Positions 36,320 through 48,390 of a stretch of 64,000 nt of DNA are shown piece after piece (within the stretch, counting starts at the first letter, position 1; each line of letters begins with the position of its first letter). The notes below the pieces were generated by a model, which was not told the origin of the DNA, made no database searches, and worked only from the letters and a program-made list of their open reading frames with translations. The stretch covers positions 1 to 64,000 of the forward strand of contig JAJKFJ010021464.1 of NCBI GenBank assembly GCA_027382625.1. The letters run 5' to 3'. A program made the position numbers and the translations under genes. The DNA comes from Tetmemena sp. SeJ-2015 (taxonomy: Eukaryota; Ciliophora; Spirotrichea; Sporadotrichida; Oxytrichidae).

Positions 36320-38146
36320 TCACTGTCTGAAGTAGTGATGAGGTTGCGCATTCTGCATAGTAAAATAAGACAATGAATTTAGCATGCCGACATGGTTGAC
36401 TACCTTTCGCTTTTCTGACATGTAGCTTTTTACAAATTCCAAGAATTCCTCCCTCTCTAGTTTCATGTATCCTAGTAATATTCGCAAGTATATAAGAAAA
36501 TAAGTACTTTCTTCATATCAATAATCGAGCTTGAGGGACTAAGATTTCCTAACGGCTTGCAGAGCGACAAGGTTCACGATGTTCTCAATATCAGCTCCAG
36601 ATAAGCCCTCAGTCTGCTTAATTAAATTAAACCCTTCTTAAAATATGCTTAGCTGCATTCTAAATATCATCCTCTTAGAGTTAGTGCTGCTTATTTTTCA
36701 AATGAATCTAAAAGATCTCCTATACACAAAGATTAATTGATTATTTTTATTCCTTCCTTGCCTCATCATTAGGTAGCTTGATCTCGATCTTCTAATCAAA
36801 TCTGCCTGGCCTCTAAAGAGCAGGGTCAAGTGTAGCCGCTAGATTTGTAGCAGCCACTACGAGTATCTAGTCATTCTCCTCAAATCCGTCCATTTGGTTC
36901 AGTAACTCATTAAGAGTAGTCTCCATCTCTCTGTGGCCTCCTCCCATGATGTAGTTGTTGTTTCCTCTTGAGAAACCGACAGCGTCAATCTCGTCTATGA
37001 ATATCATGCAAGGACTTTGCAACCTCGCTTGAGTAAAGATGTCACGTATGCGCTTTGCTCCTAGACCCACGAAAACCTCCACGAACTCAGAACCCGAACA
37101 GAAGATCACTGGAATTCCTGCCTCGGTGGCAGCTGCTTTAGCTACTAGCGTTTTACCAGTGCCTGGAGGTCCAAACAAAAGTACACCTCTGGGCATTTTC
37201 ACACCAGCAGAAGCATACAGAGTGGGATTTCTGATGCAATCAATGATGTCCTTCAAGGCGTTCTTGGCCTCCACGCATCCACCTACTTGCGTGAAATCCT
37301 TAGCCTACTGCTTATTTATCATGTCTTTCTTTTGCTTTCCAGTAAACTTATGTGGGTCTCTCCTATAAAAAGGCTAAGAATTAAAATTCAATGCGAATTC
37401 GTAATTGTGATTTATGATTGCTATTAAACTTACATGCTGGAGAGCATCTTATAAATAGCATAGGAATAGGCGCATCCAACAAGGGCGTAGATCACATGCA
37501 CTTCGTTTATTACAGGGCTGCTAAAATGCACTCCACTCTTTTACAACGACTGAGTTAAATCTCTGTCCTCAATCACTGACTTCATAGACGTCAAATAATT
37601 AATCCCATTTCTATTATAATTAAAAATTTAATGCAAAAATTAGGATAATTCATTTACTGATTTGAGATATTATTATTTTATATCCTCTATTTTGAGTTTA
37701 GTTCCGTTGATTGGTGACTTGAGGTAACAAACTACGAATGTGCTCCAAATTACCACCTAAAATAAGAGTGTCAAAAATGTTCCATCTTTTAATTTCATCC
37801 TCTGCTCTTAATTTCTTACCTTGCTGAACTCTTTGCCTCTGATCTTTTCCATGACCTCTGTAATGGGCGCCAAGCTATTATACGCACTCCTTCCAGCGTA
37901 TAGAGCAGCTATCACTGCTGCTGACGCAATCACAGTCTTCAAAGTTTTCTTAGTGAACACTATCTCCTTCATCTGATTGAAGAAGTTTGACATAGAACCC
38001 TCACCTTCACCTGATTAATTGATTTACTGATTACTGCTTTGCAATTCTTAATCGCTATCCACTTGCTCTTTTTATTTAGAATCTTCCTTCTTCGAGCTCT
38101 CTGTGCTGCTTTGAGGCTTCTCCTGGGATTGTAAATTTTGACTCAT
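36320..38146 (-). CDS. FtsH/YME1-like membrane AAA ATPase, no M41 peptidase domain seen
   Basis: The start is at 38146 (MSQNLQSQEKPQSS). A Ser/Gln-rich N-terminus is followed by one membrane segment (VIASAAVIAALYAGR) and, after an intron, VVIWSTFVVCYLKSP, a typical FtsH two-helix layout. The AAA domain has Walker A FGPPGTGKT (about 37170), pore loop FVEVFVGLGAKR, Walker B MIFIDEIDAVG, and second region of homology LVVAATNLAATLDPALQRPG RFD. The lid helix TEGLSGADIENIVNL is at about 36590. The protein then ends after LEREEFLEFVKSYMSEKR and HHYFRQ at the TGA 36320-36322, with no HExxH and no room for an M41 domain. Probably a mitochondrial or ER membrane unfoldase; the missing peptidase could also be scrambled elsewhere. 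Confidence 0.8.
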
Positions 38147-38309
38147 TGTTTTATTAATTAAATAGAGGTTGGAATTAATTAATACCTTTAAATGATCAAT
38201 ATATTTATTTATATATTTAAGTGTCCTATCCAATCCTGAAACATCAATTAACCAACCTCGCTAGAGTTTCAAACTTATGTAATTAAGAAAATTTCTACGA
38301 TATTATGCC

Positions 38310-41300
38310 TCATAGACGCTTAAGTTTCTAAACGAGAATAGCGTTCGCTCCTCCTTTACTTTTATTCCTGTTTATATCACTTGGCTAGAGCTTTTAAAAT
38401 AAAAGAAGTATCTTTAACTTCTTCTTTGCTGATCTTGATCTGTTGTGGTGACCGAATTTTTATACAAAAATATTATAGAAAGAAAGACCCGAAGCATCTT
38501 CATTAACTGCTCTGAAACTCCTTCCAGTTTTAGAGGTAACATTCTTAGCTGTATTTGTTTGCCTCGCTCCACCGCCTACAGTTGTTTTCCCTTCTTTCAA
38601 TTTCTCAATTTTCTCTTTCTTCAACTTCAATTTTCGTTTTAACTCCTTAATTACTATCTTTTACTCATCTATCTAATCTTTCTGCTCCTTTCTCTTTGCA
38701 TCGGTGGCTTTGAACTCACTTTATAGTTCCCTATATTTCTATTTCAAAGCCTTGTACTTTGAGTAATAGCGATTTTCATCTTCTTGCTTAACTTTCTTTA
38801 CGATTAAGGAGTTCTCTTTCTCAACCTAAGTAGGAAGCCTAATCTAAGAGGAGTTTTGCTTTTAGTCACTAAAGTAATTCTTGTGAAGATCGGAATGAGA
38901 AGTCTAATGGCGCCTCTTTAAAGTATTTTCCTGGCTATTGACCTTACCCAAAGCGGGCTTACTTGTGTTCATATTCTTGCTCTGAAGTGGCAAGGATGCT
39001 TTGAAAGAGATATTCTCATTATGACTATGCCCAGAACTATAAAATAAAACTTCTTCTTGATTTGGAGAGTCGTTGCTTAGTTTCTGAAAATCTAACTTGC
39101 CGCTTGGCTTTACCTCCCATCTCACTCTCACTATCGATCTATTGCTAGTGCTTTCGAGCATAGCTATACATATTCTCCTTGTCTACTTTTAAGTCTTAAG
39201 TCATCGATCTCTTTAATGATTGGGATCTTGACAGACTCCTTCTTGAACTTTATTGTGAGAGGGATCTCTTTCTCTCTTATTTACTCCCACTTCTGTGTGC
39301 TCTCTCCTTGGATCTAGATCCAAATTTGGTTCTCTCCTCCCTCTCTTTCTATTTCTACTGCTATTTGTAAAGTTCCATCTTTTCCCTAATCTGAAACTTC
39401 ATTTTCTCATTTACTGATATAGTGCTGTCATTCAAGTTTGCATGAAGCACTTCTTGTCTTGACAACACTTCAGAGGGCTCAGTATCTCCATGCTAGCTCA
39501 AACTTTATCTAGTCCACTTCTGATTCTCTTCTGTTTGCTGGGTGCTGCTCTCATTAATCTAATCATAGTTTCTTATCCCTCTCTAATTATTCTGATGTAT
39601 CAAGGACTAATATTGCCTATCACTCTCGTCATAGCTCTAAGCCTCCTCATTTTAAGCATACCTGGCTCCTTAATTTAGTAAGTTAGCAGTATCTTCCTCT
39701 GTGTTACTTAAATAGTCAGTCTCAGTTATCGATCTTGCCTGATCTGGCTAGAAATCTAGCTTTTGCCTCAGGTTATTTGTCGACCGCACTTGATTGTAGC
39801 TCTGTTGATCGCCAACTCTTTTTGGCCTGGGTCTCTCATTTGAATCGTTGATGGCCTCAAATCTCTCTCTGATGTGCTGGGAAGTTAGAGGTAAACTTGA
39901 GCTCTAAGATTTATCTTGGGAGTCTTGCCTTGGTCTTGGAGGGGGTCTGGAATTGCTCTCATTAACTTGTCTAGGATGATTATACTTTTCATTTAGCTGT
40001 GCTCTTTGATCCTCAATCTCTTATTGCTAATCCATGAATTGCTTCTTCAGCCTCAGAGGGAAGGTTTGATAAGATAGAGTTGTACCGCTGCTGTCACTGT
40101 CTGATTCATTCCTCCTCTGTTCTTTTCATAAAACATCATTCTAACAAAATGGGTATGCTATCTTTGCTTGCAAGTCTGTTATCTCTCTTAAAAGAGTTTT
40201 AAGCTTTATCCTCTGTATCATCATTCATTCTTGTCTTTTCATTTAAGGGATCTTGGACCATGAAATTATTTTGCATAAGTTTCCTGATCCTACTCTCATT
40301 TTCTTCCTGTATCTTACTAATCTTAGCCTACGCCTCTTGCTCTCTTCTTTAGCTAGATTGCTGCGCACTATTTTGAGTGTGTGGTTGGTATTCTTAAACC
40401 TTCGAAGATGGCAAATAAATTAAAAATTAATCATTATGCTAAATGCAACTAGCTTAAATTAGATGAAGATATCTGCTGCTTTTCATTTTTGGAACCAAGC
40501 TTATTCTCCAAGCCTTTAATCTTATTTTGAAGAGAGGCAATATCATGATGAATCTTAGAGAATGATTCCTCCTAAAGCTTTAGCATCTCAATATTTGCAG
40601 AAGAACCTAATGAACTCAATTGCTATGGAGAAAATTCTCTACCAGCCTCTCTGCGGTCTTCATACTTAGTAGCAAGACTTTTTTGGGGTTATTGTTGAGG
40701 AAAATCATTGTGCCCTAATTTTCCTACTTAATTAAATCGTCCCATGGTGTGGGGATAGTGCTAGTCTTGCTTTTGATTGGACCAAAGGTTTGTATCACCT
40801 CCACCAAGAGTCGACTCTTATTCTTCTTGCATGAATCTATAAGCGTTCTTATTGCTAATATGAGAGATTTCTTCGTTCTTTAACTCCTCCAGAAACATTC
40901 TTAGATTAGAGGACTCATTTTTCGCTTAGGTGAGATTACCAAATTAGTTCTGTCTGTTTGAGTTCTATGTAAGATTCAAATGAGAATTTTGTCTCTGCCC
41001 CATGTTTTACTGTTAATGTGGAGGCCTTTTAAACTCTCTTAATTATAATATTAGCATATTTTAAAACTCTCTTGAACTCGATCTGTTTTAAGTAAGATCA
41101 TTTTAGGAAGGCTTGAAGGTATTTTATTAGTTGAAGCTTGCATCACTATTGTCACTTACTACACTTTTATTTGTATCTCCAGACTTTTAAAATAAAGCAG
41201 TTTGCATCATCATTATTTTATAATAAACTTTTTAAGCTCAGAAATTCCCTCATCTAGAATATAGTGCATCTATCTTTCCTGTTCAAAGGAGGGTAGCTCT

Positions 41301-41614
41301 TCTCCGAAAGTTGCACTTCTAACTTATCTGTCCCTCATTTAGGGCTGTCTCTGCATCTGATTGCTGTTCTATGAATCATTATTCTTACTGCTGCTATGAT
41401 TTTAAATTCTGCTATCTTCTTGTCTTGAGTGTCCACTATTGTACTACTACTAGTTCTGACTGTTATAATGGTTTGGGTTCGGCAGCAGTCTTTGAGGTGG
41501 CAGCTACTACGGTAGGGAGTATTACTAAGAGTTGTGAGTTTATGGATAGTAGCGGGGTTAGCTTGATGAGTTATAGTGGCCAGGTTTTTAATTTGAAGAA
41601 GAGTTGCTGCTCAT
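38310..41614 (-). CDS. Coiled-coil, Gln/Asn/Ser-rich protein, unknown
   Basis: The start at 41614 (MSSNSSSNQKPGHYNSSS) gives a Gln/Asn/Tyr-rich N-terminus to ELPSFEQERQMHYILDEG. After a break at about 41010-41210 a 200-codon frame (from about 41003) has SFSKIHHDIASLQNKIKGLE. Further minus-strand pieces run down to the end, including VRWEVKPSGKLDFQKLSND (39090) and a very basic ELKRKLKLKKEKIEKLKEGK (38640), with a TGA at 38310-38312. No catalytic motif. Several IESs or introns must lie at 40400-40440 and between 39200 and 40300; I could not place them. Confidence 0.45.
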
Positions 41615-41737
41615 TTTAATTTTCAAATTTGATTTAAGTTGAGAAAAAACTATGCTTATAATAACATAAATGACTTTAGATAATTGAAGAAAGAGAGGAA
41701 TTGTGAAATTAATAATTAATCTACCTTCATATTTTAA

Positions 41738-42892
41738 ATGGACATCCTTGACCTCGCTTCTTCTCTCAAGCATCTTCAGCATAACGGAGTTGGTCTCAAC
41801 AAAGAAGAAATGTAAGTCAGCACATTTAAACCTGCTTTAAGAGAGGTGCTACTGGCTCCTTCATGCTTCTTTAACTGATGAATGTTGAAAACCTTGATTA
41901 ACCTAATGGATTTAGATTGCAGCTTGAATTGGGTCTGCAGTAACTGTTGGGGCAGCAGGATGGTGAGCAACAGTTTGAGGAGCTAACTCTTTGGGGAAAA
42001 ATAAATGGACTCAACGCTGACTACTAAAGTTTAGAGATCATGATAAAGTTAATTTATTGTTTAGTAGTTTGTTAATTAACTAATTGTTTACATCGCCATG
42101 GGTTTAAATTACAAGTTCAAGTATGAGTTCCCCGAGAAAGTTTTCTTCTACGCCCTATCCACAAACTTCGTAAGCATCTAAATCATTAATCAACTTTTAG
42201 CAATTCAAACCCTTCCCAGCATTGAACGATCAGCACAAAGATAAGTATAATGAAATCAAGTCACTCATCTTAGGGCTTCCAGACAAAGTTCATATTGAAG
42301 TTGAACCTAAGAAGACAGAAGAGGAGTAGGATAATCAGCAAGAGCAGGCTCCAAAGGAAATTGATCCTCTAGCCAGCTCTGAATCAGAAGACGAGGCAGC
42401 TAAGATAGTCAAAGTTAATCTTAAGGAGATTGACAGAGTACACTATATTGTCAGAGCAATTGAGAATGATTGCTAAGTTGTTCCTCATGGTGCATTCAAA
42501 TGAGTGATAATTTCTCATACTCCACTTTGAAATAATTCAAGTTGAACACTCAGCATGAAGTGCAGAGAAGTGAGGCATTCAGAGGCTTGAGCGTGGAAGA
42601 GGCATTTAACTTGAGCTCGTATGCGCACTTTAGAAATGTTCAGCAGAAGGAAAAGAAGGAGGGACTTGAGAAAGATGACGCTATCTTTGTGCACACCATC
42701 CTTGATGAAATCACATAAGACAAGCCAATAGGATAGTGGGCAATTCAAAAGGACTCCACTGGGAGAGTAGCCATCCTCAGGAACTTCTAATGGCCAGGAT
42801 TCTTCGCCTATCACAAAGCTGGAACTAAGAGCTTCGGATCTTTCTATTTAGGAGATGGACTAAAGAATGCAGAGCTGCCTTTTATGCTATGA
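41738..42892 (+). CDS. RSPH9: Radial spoke head protein 9 (RSPH9)
   Basis: The start is at 41738 (MDILDLASSLKHLQHNGVGL). Removal of intron 41812-41915 joins NKEE to ILQLELGLQQLLG. Next come FEELTLWGKINGLNADYY and, after an IES, IAMGLNYKFKYEFPEKVFFY, matching the family's WGKI...DYYIAxG core. Intron 42170-42200 joins STNF to QFKPFPAL. Then come KEIDRVHYIVRAIENDCQVV and PHGAFK, an IES, and EAFRGLSVEEAFNLSSYAHF. The gene ends SFGSFYLGDGLKNAELPFML and TGA 42890-42892. RSPH9 is a radial-spoke head component that transmits signals to dynein in motile cilia. Divergent from the neighbouring minus-strand gene across 123 bp. Confidence 0.9.
42025..42088. other. IES in RSPH9, 2-bp pointer TA
   Basis: TA at 42025-42026 and 42089-42090. 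Removing 64 bp joins NGLNADY to YIAMGLNYKF. With so short a repeat the exact border could shift by a base or two. Confidence 0.75.
42494..42534. other. IES in RSPH9, pointer ATTCAA
   Basis: ATTCAA at 42494-42499 and 42535-42540. Removing 41 bp, which includes a TGA, joins VVPHGAFK to LNTQHEVQRSEAFRGL. Confidence 0.92.
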
Positions 42893-43599
42893 ACTTATCT
42901 CAAATACTCTCAATATATTTAAGTTTCCTCCAATTTTAACCTTTCTCAGCATATGTTTTTACACAAAATAGTTCATAGTAGAAATAAATGACTCATTAGC
43001 TAAGTAATTGCTTCATTCATTATGCAATTTCAAAAGCTGTTAATTTAGTTGATGTGATTGATGCTGGTACCAGAATGAGTCTCATAGATATTTGAAAAGT
43101 CACATTCCATACTAGTATGCTAAGGTAGAAGATAGATCTGAGAAAAATGGTAAGGCAGTGGTCTGTTCTTCTCCCTAGTAAAGAACTCACTATTCTAGCT
43201 GTGACCTATTAGAGTTTAAGAGAACGAAGTTGCTTACAAAGTTAAATGCAATAAATATGCAAACTAGCACAATGAAATAGGGTTCTTTGATTAATTCCAT
43301 AATTTATTTATTTTTAATTATTAAAGTATGAAGATTTTCATCTAGAAGATTAAATACTTTGAGAAGCTTCAAATTCTATTTTTTTAAAAAAAAAACTAGA
43401 TGTTTATAATTTAATAATTCTATAATATATGTTTTATGTGCATTCAAAGATAAAAAATAAAAGATCATTAGACTCACTTATCTGTAAAAATCCTAACAAC
43501 ATTAAAAATAAAGACAAATATCCTACTAACTTTTAAAGATGCTTAAGAAAGTATAAATTGAAATAACTTCATAATTTTAATTGATCCATTTTAAATTAA
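42893..43599. other. Unassigned region
   Basis: The plus strand at about 43190-43310 has a short, plausible coding piece (CDLLEFKRTKLLTKLNAINM) without a partner. It could be a stray MDS or chance. The rest is AT-rich, including a stretch of about 20 A/T at 43380-43400. No gene is called. Confidence 0.35.
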
Positions 43600-44542
43600 A
43601 TAAGATTAGAGTAACATCATTGAGAGTTGGATCTAGACTAGAGCTGTGATTGTTGCCAACATCAGGACATAGCATTACTATCTGAAAGAGATAGATAGAA
43701 ATTATCCAAGCAAATAAGTTAGGTGTCTTCCTCCACAATTCTAGTGGATACGTAGTCAAAATGAAAAACACTAGAAATCCGATCACAAATACTGCTGAAA
43801 ATATGCCTGGATTAAGGTTTGAAATCGAGAAACTTCCTATGGTTATTGGATTCATAATAGGTTCCCCAGGAACGTGCTTTGGTGTAAAGTAGCAAACTGA
43901 TTAGTCACAGCAGTCTTGGCAACCAAAAATATGGTCAATAGCTCCAAGACCCTCAGAGAGACCGATTGATACTATTATCTGAAATAATCGTTGTAATTTT
44001 AGGGATCAAAATTTTACCGGGATGATAGCAAGTAAGCAGTCAGAAGGATAGCACGAACCGAGATGAGACTAAATAGTTTAAAGAAGTAAAGCTTATTTTA
44101 CCCTCAAAAAGTCAGAAACTAAAAATACTACGAGTCCAACTAAAGGAGAGAAAATGTAGCTCATATCAGGGTTGCACCTCGACGCCGCATATAGCATAAC
44201 TGTGCCAGTCATTACAACTCTGGATGGTGTGCTACTAGATCTAGGAGCAGTGAGAGTAAATGCTCTTGCAGGTTAGTAAAGGTGAGGTCGTTTTCTGAAG
44301 CAAAATCTTTTACACAGCTGACCAATTATGCAAATGAACATGTAGTAGTGAGTCATTAACCTCTAAAGCAAAATTAGAATTATTGAAAGCCAATGTGGAT
44401 ATTATTACTGCTTCCTTTACGTAGGATAATAGTACGGTTTCTTATCTAGTACTGAATAAGTGCCTGAGATTTGAAATTGATTATTAATTCCATTCCTAAA
44501 ATTTTACTTTACTTTACTTTACTATTACTGCTTCCTTGTCAT
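43600..44542 (-). CDS. Multi-pass membrane protein, PAP2-phosphatase-like
   Basis: The start is at 44542 (MTRKQQQYPHWLSIILIL). After a 120-bp IES, FICIIGQLCKRFCFRKRP contains Lys-x6-Arg-Pro, the first phosphatase motif of the PAP2 family. SSSTPSRVVMTG occupies the place of the PSGH motif but lacks its His. Two or three hydrophobic helices follow (IFSPLVGLVVFLVSDFL), then after an insert IIVSIGLSEGLGAIDHIFG and a C-terminal pair of helices (IFSAVFVIGFLVFFILTT). The third PAP2 motif with its nucleophile-activating His is not seen, so it is either a degenerate member or another membrane protein. The 3' end is approximate. Confidence 0.5.
44403..44522. other. IES with a 15-bp pointer in the PAP2-like gene
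   Basis: TATTACTGCTTCCTT stands at 44403-44417 and 44523-44537. Excision joins MTRKQQ to QYPHWLSIILILLQ on the minus strand. The IES ends in a tandem TTTAC repeat (about 44505-44523). Confidence 0.75.
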
Positions 44543-44589
44543 TCTGATTCAGACTGAGGAAAACTACGACCAGGCCCCAGAACTCAACT

Positions 44590-46172
44590 GAGCAAAGATC
44601 TGAAAGCTAATTATAAAGAGACAATAATTGACTCTTACAAGAGCTTAGCAAAGAGAAAGGAGCAAATAGATAGCCCAGTGATTTCCTTGATCTCTGGGCT
44701 CTTTAAATATGGAAGTACTGGAAGATCTCTATCAATTTATTATCCAAATTCCAAAAGTAAGAATCAAATTCATGTGGCAACTCATAGGTATCTAGATAGA
44801 AAGATTAAATTCATCCATTATAATCTTATTAATTTAAAATAGATTGAGGACTCTTATATCTTACATTTAAGTTTCCTGGGTTGATTCTTAGGCTAGTCAA
44901 TTGCTTTTCTTTTAATCGCAAAGAAAGAATAAGGGAAGTCTTCCATATAATGAGAGCATGAAGTACAAACTCCTTTGCTCTTTTTGTTTTCTGAAGCCTT
45001 TTTGTTATTAGAATTTTGACTTTGTTCCATTAAATTATTAATATGTTGCACTATAATTTTATTAGATATTTCTCTCTCTATCTCCCAATATTTCTCTCTC
45101 AATACTATTCTAATCCATTGATTATATATAGCCTTGAGACTAAGTTGTACAATGAACAGCACACGAAGAAAGTGCTAGACTTTGAGCGTCATGGTCTAAA
45201 TTAGCGGCTGGGTGACTATCGCAATGATAACTAGAAACGAGCAAGAGAGATCCAAAGGAACAAGATGTTCTCCAAGAAAGATGAAATTAGAAAGAAGAAA
45301 CAACAGGAGCAGGAGAGACTCTAAGCAGATATCAGGCTTCTGGGAAAAGAGCTAGAGGGCTAGGATATTCTACTTGACTAGGAGACCAGAAGACTGGCTG
45401 ATAAACACCTACTCAAAAAGCAGCAAGAGAAGACGCAACAGTTGGATCAAGAATGCGGCAAACTCAATATATCTATCAGCATCTAAGAGAACCGAATTAA
45501 GGACCTGGAAAGGGCTTGAGGAAGAATACCATGTTTCATCTTAAGGACCTCATCTAAGAGAAACTCTTAGTGGATAAGGAGAACGATCAACTTGAGTCTA
45601 AGATTCAAGGGAGGGGAGTGAGTGAAGCAGAGGCCAAGCATAAGCAGTTTGAAGCTGAGAAAGAGTAACTGAAGAAGATTCAGCACTCTTTGATAGCTTA
45701 GAATGACTTGAGTTAGTTCTTGCTCAAGCGACTGGAGCAAGAGGAGGGGAAGGCAAAGGATATGCTCGATGAGAAAATTCAACAGCAGAGTAATCTGACA
45801 CTCCACACTGAAGATCTTAATGACAGTAGAGCTATCTCCCAGAGAAATAGAGAGGAGATAATCAAGCTGCAGATTAAATTGTCTTAATTGCAAGCCTATG
45901 AGGAGAAGACTAAAGTCGAATATGATAAGCTTGCTGGTGAGAATGAGCGACTTGCAAAGAATAATAAGCAGCTAGAGACTGAGAACGAGAGACTTAGCAA
46001 GGAGATTAGACTTACTGTGCAGAAGATAGACACGAACTCTCTCCTTAAGGAGATAGATGTTGAAGATATAGTAATCCAGGCCTAGGCCAATAAATAGAAG
46101 AATATGCAGCTGTAAAATCTCATCCACAAATGGGAGTAGATCATAAAGCAGGAGTAAGAATTAGTCTTATGA
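44590..46172 (+). CDS. Long coiled-coil protein, unknown
   Basis: Plus-strand frames 44590-44880 (LSKDLKANYKETIIDSYKSL), about 45120-45520 (KKVLDFERHGLNQRLGDYRN, KKQQEQERLQADIRLLGKEL) and about 45530-46172 (EAKHKQFEAEKEQLKKI, KLAGENERLAKNNKQLETEN) form one heptad-rich rod ending in NSLLKEIDVEDIVIQAQ and HKWEQIIKQEQELVL with a TGA at 46170-46172. Frame breaks at 44880-45120 and about 45520 are inserts not yet resolved. The start is not fixed. Length and composition resemble basal-body or intraflagellar-transport coiled coils, but no family signature is visible. Confidence 0.5.
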
Positions 46173-46399
46173 TGATCGGGTTTTAAAGTATATAGAGTAA
46201 GATAAATGGTAGTACTAGTAGTAGAGTTACTTCTTCCTAATATTGAATTTATTCCTTTAATTACGAAGAAAGAATACATTTTAAGATAGGGAGAAAGTAC
46301 CAAAAATAAATGTGAATTTTGATAAATCTTTTTAAGTGATCTATATAACAAATCTGCAGTGGAAGTGAAAATTATGAGCAGACTTTTATCAAGAAATAA

Positions 46400-48390
46400 A
46401 TGTAATCTTACTTTGATTATAAAGTGAAGCACTAAGCAATTAAAAGGCCCTCACTTAGTGTAGATTTGTTTTAAGATGACGAATCAATTGAGGATTTCAT
46501 TTCAACTCTTGAGCAAAAAGAAAATATACTCCTCAATACTTAAAAAATTGAAGGCTCTAGTTAGCAACATATTGATTCACTTGTTGACTATCAAATTTAA
46601 AAAGGAGCTCTCTGATCATACAAAATAAATAAATCCATCTTATTCTATCATCAAGGCTTGTTAATAAAAATAATTCTAACTGTATTTAGGCGAGTCTATG
46701 AATTTGAATTTTTACGAGAGTACTACCGCACTTATAAATAAAGAAGGATTGACTAAAAGCTCTGTCATAGAGTAAAGCGAGCCAGTTATACCTAGTCTCA
46801 AGCATAATAGTCGCTCTGATAATAGGCAATATATCAATAATATTTTAACTTTTGGCATGGAATCATAGGAAAGAATAAACCCATAATCTTAAACTTGATG
46901 GCCACTCCAGTTTCTCCTTCACCAAGCAGCACCAAGAAATTTAAATCATACTTGATTTCTCATGCATTTAATTATAAAGAAGAGAAAGCGTAGTAGTAGG
47001 CAGATTCCCTCAAGCACTCTTGCTCCTTAGGATTAATTCCTAAACTATAAGCATGTTTAAATTTAAACTATGAGAACGAATAAACCGATTCAGAAAAGCA
47101 ATTTGAAGATACCTATCGTTGATTAATTGAAAAGCAAGATCAGACAGCTAAGTTAAGCTATGATTGTTATTATATTCTGCACTTATAAAAGTTGAGCATG
47201 GGGTCAAAGTAAAAGAGTGGGCAGAGTGAAGAATTGCAGAGTGTAACTGTCTAGAGCTCATCCCCCAAAAACCAGAGAATCAAATCTGCAAATAGAAAGA
47301 GAGTCGAGTAACTTGAAGCTTAAGACAAGTACAAGCGTTAGTAGACACAAGCCGTTTCATCTAAAAAGAAAGCCAAGAAGACCTTAGATGGAGGGGTCAA
47401 GATTAAATTATACTTTATATCAATGATTATATAATTAATTCACCCTTGTAACCATCGGACTCGAAGAACACCTTAAATGGGGCTGGAGATGGCAATATGA
47501 TGAAGAGGAATCGCTGACCGTTTAGATTTTACTTGAGTAGCCGAATGGAAGACGACAGGAGTGAGAGCAGTCAACACAAAATCAGAAAGTAAACTAAAGC
47601 TCTCTTACCGTGGCTGATGTGGAGATTGCTTAATGAATGTGAGAGTCGAGCAACACGTTAATTATCGGAAGTGATCTGGCTCAAAGGCAATTAGAAAGAG
47701 CCAGACTTTCAGGGTTTAGGCCTAAGGAAGAAAAGAATCTGCTCTCTCACGCTTTTCATAATGCTATTTTCGTAAATGTTAATAGCTAAAAGACTTAAAA
47801 GGTTGAAGAATGTAAGAGTGGACTGAAAAGAGAAACAGCAGAAATGATAAACATTTTAGCATTTGAAATAATAAGGGCTGTCTCTCCTATTAATTTGAGA
47901 AATATTGATCTGCTAAGAACTCCATCAGAGAAGTTTGACTCCTCTAAAGATTCGCCTTCAGAGGGATAGCAGTTCCGCAATAATTTGGTGACATAGGCTT
48001 AGCAAATCAATATGAAGCAAAGAGTCTCAAATACATCATCTCCTGAATTGAATAGACAAGAGACCAGAAGAAGGTAGTAACTTAAAAAATGGAGCCTTAT
48101 TTTTAAAGTTTAACTAGAAAATTAGAAGGCTCTTGATTAGATAGCTGAGTTTTAAATGATATAAAAAGAGGGCTCTGACTAGAACAATGTCCTTTTTTTA
48201 GTATTAAATACTTTATTTTTAATGAGGAGAAAGCCTTAATTTAAAAATCAGAAACTCAATCTGGGAATAGGTTCAGTGTGATGAGATTTTTGTAAAGTAT
48301 CCATAGTATTTTTATCCATGTAATAAAAGACAGCAGCCAGACTTAAGATACCTCCAAGTAAGTCAACTCTGTAGAAACTAACGCTTAAAA
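46400..48390 (+). CDS. Low-complexity protein, or N-terminal extension of the K+ channel
   Basis: Open plus-strand pieces include 46400-46610 (RPSLSVDLFQDDESIEDFIS), 46694-46890 (MNLNFYESTTALINKEG), 46900-47120 (MATPVSPSPSSTKKFKSYLI) and several in 47200-48360 with acidic and Ser/Gln-rich content. The last piece is in frame with the K+ channel start at 48391, so the two may be one gene. No domain is recognised. Confidence 0.35.

Noticed and set aside
43577..43855. Separate small membrane-protein gene
   Set aside because: It is continuous in composition and orientation with the PAP2-like gene upstream and is better taken as that gene's last segment.
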